From positions 1-64,000 of the forward strand of contig NZ_CADFDU010000010.1 in assembly GCF_902833045.1 (NCBI RefSeq): a stretch of DNA of 64,000 nt, written 5' to 3'. Shown here piece after piece: positions 55,467 through 63,243 of this stretch. The notes beneath the pieces were generated by a model that was not told the DNA's origin, did no database searches, and saw nothing but the letters and a program-made list of their open reading frames with translations. The translations under genes and the position numbers were made by a program. This DNA comes from Burkholderia sp. BCC0322 (lineage in GTDB: Bacteria; Pseudomonadota; Gammaproteobacteria; Burkholderiales; Burkholderiaceae). The stretch's first letter is position 1. Every line of letters starts with the position of its first letter.

Positions 55467-56722
55467 AACGCACATTCGCTCATCGTGTCGCGCGGGCAGC
55501 GGGCTTCCCCGTGCTCGCCGCGGCTTGCGCGCTGCTGCTCGCTGCGTGCGGCGGCCATGACGCACCGGCCTCGAACGCGGCGTCCGGCGCGCCTGGCGCC
55601 GACCCGATCGCGCGCGGCCGCTATCTCGTCAAGGCCGCCGATTGCGCGGCGTGCCACACCGCAAAGGACGGCGCGCCGTTCGCCGGCGGCGCGCCCCTCG
55701 AATCGCCGTTCGGCACGTTCTACGGCTCGAACATCACGCCCGACAAGGATCACGGGATCGGCAGCTGGAGCGCGGACGATTTCTACGCCGCGCTGCATGA
55801 CGGCAAGGCTCGGTCCAAGCGCCTGTATCCGTCGATGCCGTACACGTCGTACCGTCAGCTCACGCGCGCCGATTCCGACGCGATGTACGCATACCTGAAG
55901 ACCGTCAGGCCGGTCGCGCAGGAAAACCGCGAGCACGAGCTGAAGTTCCCGTACAACCTGCGTTTCGGAATGGTCTTCTGGGACATGGTGTTCCTGAAGG
56001 ACAGCCTGCCCGATGCCTCGGCCGGCCAGTCCGCCGACTGGCAGCGCGGCCGCTATCTGGCGGGGGCGCTCGGCCACTGCGCGGAATGCCATACGCCGCG
56101 CGCGTTCACGGGCCAGCTCGACAGCGCGAAGCCGTTCGCCGGCGCCGCGCTCGGCCGCGTGGCCGCGCCCGACATCACGCCGGCCGGCCTGGCCGCGCGC
56201 GGCTGGACGGGCGCCGACCTGCAGACGTTCTTCGGCGTCGGCATCGCCCCGCAAGGCTCGGCATTCGGCGAAATGTACCCGGTCGTGCACCTGAGCACGC
56301 AGTACATGACGAAGGACGACCTGCGCGCGCTGTCCGTGTACCTGCTGGGCGATACGCCGCCCGCGCCGCAGCCGGTGAAACCGGTGTCGGCCGACGCCGC
56401 GCAACTCGCGGCCGGCCGCTCGGTGTATCTCGCGGTCTGCGCGGGCTGCCACGGCTTCAACGGCGAGGGCAAGCCGCACGTGGCGGTGCCGATGAACGGC
56501 AATTCGACGGTGCGCCAGGGCGACCCGCGCAACCTGCTGGTCGCGATGCTCGACGGCATCGGCGAGCAGAAGTTTGCCGGGTTCGAGAACCTGCAGCCGA
56601 TGCCCGGTTTCGCGCCTACGCTGAGCGACGACGAACTCGCGCAGCTCGCGAACTACCTGCGTGCGACGTGGGGCGGCCAGAGCGCGAGCGTCACGCCGGC
56701 CGACGTGAAGGCCATGCGTTAA
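55463..56722 (+). CDS. Triheme cytochrome c lipoprotein, electron acceptor of the dehydrogenase
   Basis: A 419-residue c-type cytochrome from ATG 55463, overlapping the preceding stop. It starts with a lipoprotein signal whose lipobox is LLAAC (Cys near 29). It has three heme-binding CxxCH motifs: CAACH (near 58), CAECH (near 205) and CAGCH (near 328). This arrangement is that of the third subunit of alcohol, aldehyde and isoquinoline dehydrogenases, which hands electrons from the periplasmic enzyme to the respiratory chain. Last gene of the operon. Confidence 0.92.
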   Translation: MKRTFAHRVARAAGFPVLAAACALLLAACGGHDAPASNAASGAPGADPIARGRYLVKAADCAACHTAKDGAPFAGGAPLESPFGTFYGSNITPDKDHGIGSWSADDFYAALHDGKARSKRLYPSMPYTSYRQLTRADSDAMYAYLKTVRPVAQENREHELKFPYNLRFGMVFWDMVFLKDSLPDASAGQSADWQRGRYLAGALGHCAECHTPRAFTGQLDSAKPFAGAALGRVAAPDITPAGLAARGWTGADLQTFFGVGIAPQGSAFGEMYPVVHLSTQYMTKDDLRALSVYLLGDTPPAPQPVKPVSADAAQLAAGRSVYLAVCAGCHGFNGEGKPHVAVPMNGNSTVRQGDPRNLLVAMLDGIGEQKFAGFENLQPMPGFAPTLSDDELAQLANYLRATWGGQSASVTPADVKAMR

Positions 56723-56806
56723 GTCGTGCCGCGGGGCGTCGCGTGCGATTCAGCCGGTTTCCGGTGCTCGCGCGCGACGCGTCGCCCGACTTCTTGCGGC
56801 GCTTCT

Positions 56807-56968
56807 TCAGTAGCCGCTGCCACCTCCGCCTCCGCTGCCTCCCGAGCCGCCGCCATACCGGCTCATGCCCGGCCCCTGCGCGGGGCCACTACCCGACGAC
56901 GTACATCCCGCCGACAGCACGAGCACCAGCGCGGCGATCAGCGCCGCGGCCAACGTTGCCGATTTCAT
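56807..56968 (-). CDS. Very small glycine/serine-rich lipoprotein
   Basis: A 53-residue lipoprotein with GGAGGCGGAAC before the ATG at 56968. The signal region MKSATLAAALIAALVLVLSAGC ends in the lipobox LSAGC (Cys 22). The 31-residue mature part is almost entirely Gly and Ser, with SRYGGGSGGSGGGGG near the end. Such miniature lipoproteins can act as envelope stress or spacer proteins, but no function is known. It lies 149 bases from the end of a Pal-like lipoprotein gene on the same strand. Confidence 0.65.
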   Translation of the reverse strand: MKSATLAAALIAALVLVLSAGCTSSGSGPAQGPGMSRYGGGSGGSGGGGGSGY

Positions 56969-57093
56969 GTTCCGCCTCCTTGCCACGCGCAGGCCGCGCG
57001 AAGGGCCGGCTCACGTGAACCGTGCGTCTGCGCGCTGACGAAACGTTTCGGGCGGGCCGTTTATTCCATGCCTGTTGCGGATACCGAAGCGAA

Positions 57094-57112
57094 GGCCGCC
57101 GTCGCGGCGGCC
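57094..57112 (-). terminator. Hairpin at the end of the Pal-like gene
   Basis: GGCCGCCG and CGGCGGCC pair around TCG, six bases past the stop codon, with a T-containing stretch after it on the minus strand. Confidence 0.55.
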
Positions 57113-57117
57113 CGCGA

Positions 57118-57609
57118 TCAACGATAGACGAGATCGGCGCGGCGGTTCTGTGCCCACGCATCCTCGTCGTGGCCGAGCGCGACCGGCTTTTCCTTGCCGA
57201 GGCTGACCGCCTCGAGTTGCGAGGCTTGCACGCCGAGCGTTTCGAGCGCGCTCATCACGGCCTGCGAACGGCGTTCGCCGAGCGCGAGGTTGTACTCGGA
57301 CGTGCCGCGTTCGTCGGTGTTGCCCTGGATCAGCACGTGCCGGGCCGGATGGCTGCGCAGGTAATCGGCATGCGCCTGCAGTAGCGACTGGTATTCGGGC
57401 TTGACGGAGTACTGGTCGAAATCGAAGTAGATGCTGCGCTTCGCGAGCGGGCCGTTCGGATTGTTGAGCTCGTCGGCCGTCACCGTTGCGACGGCTTCGC
57501 TCGAGGGCGTCGGCGCCATGCCGGCATTCTCGGGCGTCTTGGCCGCGTGGTGGCAACCGGCTAGCAGTACCACGGTTGCCAGGACCGCAAATCGGTTCGT
57601 TTTGCTCAT
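57118..57609 (-). CDS. Pal-like OmpA-family lipoprotein
   Basis: A 163-residue peptidoglycan-associated lipoprotein from ATG 57609 with CAGGAGACGAACG upstream. The lipobox is LLAGC (Cys 19). After a linker of about 35 residues comes the OmpA domain: SIYFDFDQYSVKPEYQ, then NTDERGTSEYNLALGERRSQAV, with the diaminopimelate-binding Asp and Arg, ending ...QNRRADLVYR. It matches Pal closely, but the tol genes are not adjacent, so it is probably a paralogue of the main Pal. Confidence 0.9.
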   Translation of the reverse strand: MSKTNRFAVLATVVLLAGCHHAAKTPENAGMAPTPSSEAVATVTADELNNPNGPLAKRSIYFDFDQYSVKPEYQSLLQAHADYLRSHPARHVLIQGNTDERGTSEYNLALGERRSQAVMSALETLGVQASQLEAVSLGKEKPVALGHDEDAWAQNRRADLVYR

Positions 57610-57998
57610 CGTTCGTCTCCTGCGGTTGACTGCGTTGAACGCGTGGGGCGTGCGATCGGCACATCCGTATCCGGCCGCAACGGCGCGAAAGGTCCGGCGC
57701 CATGACGTGAATCATGTTCGTAAGCCGGTGGTGCGCCATATGAAAGAGTGTCGCGGCCGGAACGCCAAAACCCGGCGTCGCTGCAAACAGAGTAGGAAAA
57801 ATGTCACAGTGTGACCAGTTTCTCCGCATTTTTTTGCGCCGGCGCGACAGCCCGGCGGCATTCTTGCCTCCGTGCTCCGTGCGGGCGATGCCCCGGCGAA
57901 ACGGCCGCGCACGGGCGCGGCCTTTTCGGCTCGGGGCATGAGGATCGGGCGGTGCGGGAATGCGTGCCTTGCGCGGTCGGCGCGGCAGCGTTGCGCCG
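57610..57998. other. Intergenic region between Pal-like and porin genes
   Basis: A 389-base gap. It holds the promoter of the Pal-like gene and the end of the porin gene. I see no gene, only GC-rich shadow frames and possible terminator-like GC-rich sequence around 57900-57960. Confidence 0.4.
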
Positions 57999-59210
57999 TC
58001 AGAACTTGTGCCGTAGCCCCAGTGCGACGACGACCTGGTTGCTGTTCGCCGACGGCGTCAGCGTCCAGACGGTCGCGTTGAACGCGGGATTGCCGTTGCC
58101 GCCGCTCACGCTCTGGTAGACGCCTTCGAGATACGCATCGGTGCGCTTCGACAGCGCATAGTCGGCTTGCGCCACGACCTGGTTCCATTTCGGGCGCGTC
58201 TGGCCGGTGCGCGTGTCGAAGCGGCCCATCGTGTACGTGTATGCGGCCGAGAGGCTCAATGCGCGCGTGACGAAGAAGCGCCCGTCGACCGAGAAATTGT
58301 CGAACACCAGCGATTCACCCTTCAGCGGTGCGATGCCGCCGCCCTGTAGCACGCCCGTCACGCCGTCGGTGGTCGAGTGCGACCACGCGGCGCCGACCGA
58401 ATGCGGCCCGAATGCATAACGGCCGGCCGCGGCCCAGATCTGTTGGTTGCCACCGGTGATCGTCGCCGAGCCGTCGACGGTGCTGAGTGCGCCGTTCGGG
58501 TTCGGCGCATTGCGGTCGCGGCTGATCTTCAGGTAGCCGGCGCCGAGCTTCAGCGGCCCGTTCGCATACGACACGCCCGCGCTCCACGCCGCGTTGTTGG
58601 AGAACTGGCCGGCCGTGTTCGAGAACCCGTACATCGCGCCGAACGTCAGCCCGCGGTATGTCGGGCTCGTGTACTTCACCGCGTGGTTGATGCGCAGGTT
58701 ACGGTTCGAATCGTCGTTGTCGTACGGGTGCACCGCGAGGTTGCCGCCCCAGCCGGGGCCGGACGCGCCGAGCGGCGTCACGAAATCGAGGATCAGGTCG
58801 TACTGGCGGCCGAACGTGAACGTGCCGGCCGTCTTCGAGCTCAGGCCGATCCATGCCTGGCGGCCGAACATGTCGACGCCTTTCTGCGACAGCGCGCCGG
58901 TGGTGCCCGAAAAGCCGTTTTCGAGCGTGAAGACCGCGGCCGTCCCGCCACCCAGATCTTCGCGGCCGCGCAGCCCCCAGCGCGCCGCGTTCAATGCGCC
59001 GCTCGTCATCGCGACGGCGCCGCTGCCCGGCGAGCCGGCGCCGTGCGTGCGCTGATGGGTCGCGTAGGTGATCGACGTGTCGATCAGGCCGTACAGTGTC
59101 ACGCTGCTCTGTGCGTGTACGCCGCCCGACGCGAGGGCGGTCAGGCAGGTGGCAATGGCGGTCCCCGCGAGTCGAGTGCTGGCGTGATGGTTCATCTTGT
59201 AGGAATACAT
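57999..59210 (-). CDS. Gram-negative porin (OmpC-type, Burkholderia family)
   Basis: A 403-residue trimeric porin forming a 16-strand outer-membrane channel for small solutes. The signal ends in LASGGVHA, followed by QSSVTLYGLIDTSITYATHQ, the standard opening of this family. The KNVDMFGRQAWIGLSS-like segment QKGVDMFGRQAWIGL and the C-terminal VVALGLRHKF are diagnostic. The ATG at 59210 is used, though an ATG at 59195 is also possible, and neither has a clear ribosome-binding site. It lies 577 bases after the binding-protein gene of the guanidine locus on the same strand and may or may not be linked to it. Confidence 0.9.
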   Translation of the reverse strand: MYSYKMNHHASTRLAGTAIATCLTALASGGVHAQSSVTLYGLIDTSITYATHQRTHGAGSPGSGAVAMTSGALNAARWGLRGREDLGGGTAAVFTLENGFSGTTGALSQKGVDMFGRQAWIGLSSKTAGTFTFGRQYDLILDFVTPLGASGPGWGGNLAVHPYDNDDSNRNLRINHAVKYTSPTYRGLTFGAMYGFSNTAGQFSNNAAWSAGVSYANGPLKLGAGYLKISRDRNAPNPNGALSTVDGSATITGGNQQIWAAAGRYAFGPHSVGAAWSHSTTDGVTGVLQGGGIAPLKGESLVFDNFSVDGRFFVTRALSLSAAYTYTMGRFDTRTGQTRPKWNQVVAQADYALSKRTDAYLEGVYQSVSGGNGNPAFNATVWTLTPSANSNQVVVALGLRHKF

Positions 59211-59787
59211 AGGAGTTTTTATCGTTTTCCCGGCCCGGCGGCCGGCGGATCGAGCGGCCATTATTGGAGATCGTGCGCCGGTCGATTAAGGCGTTGCACA
59301 GGAAAGGTCCTCTGCGAAATCGAGCAGAATCGCGGCGAGGCGGAGGCGGGTCGATGTTCGGGCGGCGGGCGCGGCGGCCGGCCGTCGACGTACTCGGGCA
59401 CGCTTGGCGATCCCGATGCCATGGCCGACCCAAGCCGCTATTTCGATGCGTCGACGCGCGTGCCCGCGCGGTGGCATGACGTCGAGACCGATCGACACAT
59501 TGCGCCGCGATGTCGTGCGGATCGGGTTCGACGTGCTTGACGCGGGAGCGGGCAGGGTGGCCTCATCGCCGAGTCGCAGCTCGGCCGCGACGGGCACGCG
59601 ATGTTCGCGGCCGATCGCGCGATACCGCTCCGGCAGCCCTGTACCGGGCCGTTCTTCGGCGCGGCGGCGCCGGGGCTTCCGCCCCCCGACGCTGCCGCGC
59701 ATCGATGCAGATGCGGTGCGGCGGCAACAGCAGGATGCACGTGTATGCGCGCGCGGGGCCGGCGCCTGAAGCCCGGCCCCGCGCCCG
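59211..59787. other. Unassigned gap between the orphan binding protein and the porin
   Basis: 577 bases where transporter permease and ATPase genes would be expected after a guanidine-type binding protein, but none is present. Short protein-like stretches occur in more than one plus-strand frame (for example RIGFDVLDAGAGR and LIAESQLGRDGHAMFAADR), hinting at a decayed gene, but no family is recognised. The porin promoter must lie at the left end, near 59215-59290. Confidence 0.35.
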
Positions 59788-60810
59788 TCAATGCGGCATC
59801 ACCAGACGCGGATCGATATACGCGTCGACGTCCTGCGACTGCTTGTACACGCCGTTGCGCACGTTGAACGCATTCGCGTTGCGCGTCGAGCCGTAGATCG
59901 AATCGAGCCCGTCGCCCTTGCGGAACGTGCGCTTCGCGGCAGCTTCGTCGAGCAGGTGCGTGCCTTTCAGCAGCGGGAGGTATTGCTCCGGCGCGAGGCC
60001 GACGCGTGCGGACATGATCCGGACGGCGTCAGCCTGCGTCTTCGGGTCGTTGATGTACGCGACGCAGCGATACCAGACCTTGATCACCTTGGCCCAGTCG
60101 GCGCGGCGCGCGGCGAGGCTTGCAGGCGCGACCGTGATCGCGTCGTAGATCAGCCCCGGCGCATCCGCCGACGTGAAGATCGCGCGTGCGCCGGGTGCGC
60201 GCTTCAACGCCTCGCCCGCGTTCGGCTGCCACGCGGCCACCGCGGCGATGTCGGTCGACGAACCAAGCACCTGCGGCAGTTCGTTGGTTTTCGCGTTCAC
60301 GAGCGTCACGTCGCCGTCCTTCAGCCCGTGCTTCTGCAGCGCGGTTTCGAGCAGCAGGTGATCGACGAGACCGAGTTCGACGCCGACCTTCTTGCCCTTC
60401 AGCGCCTCGACGCTGCGCAGCGGGGGCTTCGCGACGATCATGTCGTTGCCGGCGGAGTAGTCGGTGAGCAGGATCATCACGTTCTTCGCGCCTGCCGCGC
60501 CCGTCACGAGCGCGTCGCCGTTCGTCGCCGCGACCGCGTCGAGCTTGCCCGCGGAAAACGCGTCGAGCGATGCCGAGTAATCGAACCATTCGAAATCGAC
60601 ATCGACGCCGGCCTCCTTGAACCAGCCCTTGTCGAGCGCGACCTGGAACGCGACCCAGCCGGGCCAGTCGCTGTAGCCGATCTTGAGCGGTGCTGCCGCG
60701 TGCGCGGCGGGCGTCATGAGCAGCGTGGCGGCCGTGGCGGCGGCCCCCAATGCGTGACGGACGGAACGGCGGGACAGCAGGCGGCGCAGCGCCAGGGCGG
60801 GGCGGGTCAT
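59788..60810 (-). CDS. ABC transporter substrate-binding protein, guanidine/urea-carboxylase-linked
   Basis: A 340-residue periplasmic binding protein of the NMT1/TauA-type family from ATG 60810, with CTGGAGAAAACG upstream. It carries KIGYSDWPGWVAFQVALDKGWFKEAG, ASLDAFSAGKLDAVAATNGDALV and VGVELGLVDHLLLETALQ, matching the binding proteins found beside urea carboxylase and its associated proteins. The signal ends in TPAAHA. A guanidine-I riboswitch on the same strand upstream links it to guanidine import. Odd feature: its permease and ATPase genes are absent next to it. Confidence 0.87.
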   Translation of the reverse strand: MTRPALALRRLLSRRSVRHALGAAATAATLLMTPAAHAAAPLKIGYSDWPGWVAFQVALDKGWFKEAGVDVDFEWFDYSASLDAFSAGKLDAVAATNGDALVTGAAGAKNVMILLTDYSAGNDMIVAKPPLRSVEALKGKKVGVELGLVDHLLLETALQKHGLKDGDVTLVNAKTNELPQVLGSSTDIAAVAAWQPNAGEALKRAPGARAIFTSADAPGLIYDAITVAPASLAARRADWAKVIKVWYRCVAYINDPKTQADAVRIMSARVGLAPEQYLPLLKGTHLLDEAAAKRTFRKGDGLDSIYGSTRNANAFNVRNGVYKQSQDVDAYIDPRLVMPH

Positions 60811-60868
60811 CGTTTTCTCCAGGAGACCGGGATCGGGATCGTCGATACGGACCATGCCAGTGCACGGT

Positions 60869-60884
60869 CCGGCCGCGTGGCCGG
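60869..60884 (-). terminator. Hairpin between riboswitch and binding-protein gene
   Basis: CCGGCC and GGCCGG around GCGT form a short perfect stem between the aptamer and the start codon. It may be part of the riboswitch expression platform. The distance from aptamer to start is about 140 bases. Confidence 0.4.
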
Positions 60885-60944
60885 TTCCTGCGGATGCGGA
60901 ACGAATGAAGCGGCCACGGAGAGGCGCGACGGCCGTTGCCATCG

Positions 60945-61065
60945 CCAATCTCCCGGGCTTTTGTCCCGCCGTGTAGCGTGTGCGCGCCCGGTCTCGCGAC
61001 CGGACGAATCCGCGCCGGGCTGCTCTCGGACCAGACGTTCGATGAACCGGAACCCTAGCACCCCT
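60945..61065 (-). promoter_or_regulatory. Guanidine-I (ykkC) riboswitch, leftward
   Basis: On the minus strand the conserved blocks of the guanidine-I class appear in order: CTAGGGTTCCGG, then GTCTGGTCCGAGAGC, a variable GC-rich helix, and ACGGCGGGACAAAAGCCCGGGAGA. These are the diagnostic ykkC consensus segments. It lies 140 bases upstream of the substrate-binding protein gene and should turn it on when guanidine binds. Confidence 0.95.
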
Positions 61066-61507
61066 AAGATGCGACGCCGCCGCACCTCTCGGCGTCATGC
61101 CGAGCGAGAAGCGTGCCAACGGCACGCGACGGGCGGGCTCAGCGGCGGCGCGATGCGCGCTGCAGTTCGATGAAGCGCACGGAGAAGAGCGCGCTCAGCG
61201 CGCGCCGGAGCAGGTCGAGCTTGTTCATGAAGTGTCGCGTCACGAGTGAAGGTGCAGGCATCGAGCAATGCCCATGCCATCGACGATCGTGTCGTGTCGG
61301 CGGGCGCGGCGCGCACTGCGCCGGTGCGGGAGCGCGTTTGCATGGTGCGCGGCGCGCCCGCCGCGAGGGCAGCCATCCGCGTCCGGCGCAGCGCTCGTCA
61401 ATGCGCGCATGCCGGAAAGCCGCACGGCGCGGCGATTGCGCATACGCTGGCACGCAACTCGCTTATCCGATGCCCGAGAGGTGCGAAGCAATTTGCATCA
61501 TCTTCAG
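61066..61507. other. Region between the two divergent riboswitches
   Basis: About 440 bases that must hold both divergent promoters of the guanidine locus. Frames here (for example around 61113-61500) are arginine/alanine-rich shadows. I see no gene and no recognisable operator. Confidence 0.4.
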
Positions 61508-61638
61508 GATCGCTAGGGTTCCGGTCGTGCGGCGTTCGCGCCGTGCGATGGCTGGTCCGAGAGCAATCCGGTCTTGTCTTCTCCTCGAGTCGAGGAAACG
61601 GCGAGGCTCCACGGAGGGATAAAAGCCCGGGAGGTCGC
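61508..61638 (+). promoter_or_regulatory. Guanidine-I (ykkC) riboswitch, rightward
   Basis: The plus strand carries the same consensus: CTAGGGTTCCGG at 61513, GCTGGTCCGAGAGC at 61551, and ACGGAGGGATAAAAGCCCGGGAGG at about 61611-61634, with a variable helix between. It is 55 bases upstream of the first DUF1989 gene. Guanidine binding should relieve a terminator or start-blocking structure and switch on the catabolic genes. Confidence 0.95.
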
Positions 61639-61692
61639 GATGTCGTTCGGTCGCCCTCTCACGCTTTTTGTCCAACCGACCACGGAGCCGCC

Positions 61693-62448
61693 ATGTCGCC
61701 GAGCCCCCAAGCCGTCCTTGCCCCGCCGCCACACGTCGTGTGGGAAACGCTCATTCCCGCCGGAACCCATTGGTCCGGCATCCTGCGCCGCGGTCTCGCG
61801 CTGCGCGTCGTCGATGTCGACGGCGGCGCCAACCTGTCTGCCGTGTTTCATCGCCAGGAAGACCCGCTCGAACGCTACAACATGGCCGACACGCTGAAGG
61901 CGCAGCACACCGCGCATCTCACGCGCGGCCATGCGCTGTACACCGACATGGGGCGCGTGATTGCGTCGATCACGGCCGACACGCTCGGCTGGCACGACCC
62001 GCTCGGCGGCGTCGGCGATGCGCGGCTGTTCGCGCACAAGTACGGCACGACGTCGTACCAGGTCGATCGCAACGCGATGATTCGCAACGGCCGGGACAGT
62101 CTCGTGCTCGAACTCGCGAAATACGGGCTGTCGGCGCGCGACCTCGTCGCGAACGTCAATTTCTTCAGCAAGCTCGACACGCGCGACGACGGCGCGCTCG
62201 ACTTCGTCGCCGGACACTCGCCGGCCGGCAGCGCCCTCGACCTGCGCTTCGAGATGAACACGCTGGCGGCGTTCTCGACGGCGCCGCATCCGCTCGATCC
62301 GCGCGCGGACTACGCGCCGAAGGCCGTGAAGCTGATCGTGTACCGCGCGTATCCAGCGGACGGCGCGGCACCGGACGACGACCCGTGCCGGCGCGCGTGC
62401 GCCGAGAACATGCGCGGCTTCGCCAACACCGATCGCCTGTTTGCGTAA
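61693..62448 (+). CDS. DUF1989 urea-carboxylase-associated protein (carboxyguanidine deiminase subunit)
   Basis: A 251-residue DUF1989 protein starting at ATG 61693 after CACGGAGCCGCC. It shows the fold's conserved segments: [64 protein letters not shown] and [12 protein letters not shown]. These match UAAP-type proteins, which with a partner form the carboxyguanidine deiminase (CgdAB) that turns carboxyguanidine into allophanate precursors and ammonia. The downstream gene is the partner, 11 bases later. Which of the two is CgdA cannot be read reliably by eye. Confidence 0.9.
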   Translation: MSPSPQAVLAPPPHVVWETLIPAGTHWSGILRRGLALRVVDVDGGANLSAVFHRQEDPLERYNMADTLKAQHTAHLTRGHALYTDMGRVIASITADTLGWHDPLGGVGDARLFAHKYGTTSYQVDRNAMIRNGRDSLVLELAKYGLSARDLVANVNFFSKLDTRDDGALDFVAGHSPAGSALDLRFEMNTLAAFSTAPHPLDPRADYAPKAVKLIVYRAYPADGAAPDDDPCRRACAENMRGFANTDRLFA

Positions 62449-62459
62449 GGAGCCGAGCC

Positions 62460-63116
62460 ATGCCGATCATCGAAAGCCGTCTCGATTCGCGCGATGCGAT
62501 CCACGACATGACACTGAACGCGGGCGAACCGTGGCTGCGCGACCTGAAGCGCGGGCAGGTCTTGCGCATCCTCGACCTCGAAGGCAATCAGGCCGTCGAC
62601 ACGCTGTTCTACCGGTCCGACGACCCCGAGGAGCGTTACAGCGCGCAGGACACCATCCGCGCACAGCGCAACCTGTACCTGAGCGCGGGCAGCGTGCTGC
62701 TGTCGAGCCGGGGCAACCCGATGGTGACGATCGTCGCCGATACCTGCGGCCGTCACGACACGCTCGGCGGCGCGTGCGCGGCCGAGAGCAATACCGTGCG
62801 CTATGCGCTCGACAAGCGGCACATGCACAACTGCCGCGACAGCTTCCTCAACGCGATCGCGCACTGCACGTGCGGCGCGGGCGCGCGGCTCACCAAGCGC
62901 GACCTCGTCGGCAACGTCAACTTCTTCATGAACGTGCCCGTCACGCCGCTCGGCGGGTTGACCTTCGAGGACGGCATTTCCGCACCGGGCAAGTACGTCG
63001 AGATGCGCGCGGAGATGGACGTCACGGTGCTGATCTCGAACTGCCCGCAGCTCAACAACCCGTGCAACGGGTACAACCCGACGCCCGTACGCCTCACGAT
63101 CTGGGAGGCCGAATGA
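62460..63116 (+). CDS. DUF1989 urea-carboxylase-associated protein (second deiminase subunit)
   Basis: A 218-residue DUF1989 protein and paralogue of the preceding one: [77 protein letters not shown] and [13 protein letters not shown]. It carries more cysteines (several in the CGRH, HNC and HCTCG segments) than its partner and may hold the catalytic or metal-binding residues. GGAGCCGAGCC overlaps just before the ATG. Together with the upstream protein it should form the two-subunit deiminase. Confidence 0.9.
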   Translation: MPIIESRLDSRDAIHDMTLNAGEPWLRDLKRGQVLRILDLEGNQAVDTLFYRSDDPEERYSAQDTIRAQRNLYLSAGSVLLSSRGNPMVTIVADTCGRHDTLGGACAAESNTVRYALDKRHMHNCRDSFLNAIAHCTCGAGARLTKRDLVGNVNFFMNVPVTPLGGLTFEDGISAPGKYVEMRAEMDVTVLISNCPQLNNPCNGYNPTPVRLTIWEAE

Positions 63117-63243
63117 ACACCCTCCACGCTCGCTTGCTTTGCATGAGGCCGGCGTACGCGCCGAAGCGCGACTCCGGGCCGACACGTTCGCTGCCTCCCA
63201 CGGGGGCGGTTGCCTGCCTTGGGGCAGCCCGGCGGGAGGCACC
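63117..63243. promoter_or_regulatory. Gap with a hairpin that contains the carboxylase ribosome-binding site
   Basis: TGCCTCCC (63192-63199) is complementary to GGGAGGCA (63234-63241), which is the ribosome-binding sequence directly before the carboxylase ATG. A smaller stem CTGCC/GGCAG is nested inside. The site would be hidden in an RNA hairpin, which could couple or limit carboxylase translation. Confidence 0.5.

Noticed and set aside
59404-59769. Possible gene in the gap between the orphan binding protein and porin
   Set aside because: Protein-like segments are split over frames and no family is recognised; kept only as an unassigned gap.
61113-61507. Frames between the divergent riboswitches
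   Set aside because: They are Arg/Ala/Ser-rich, lack ribosome-binding sites and lie where the promoters must be.
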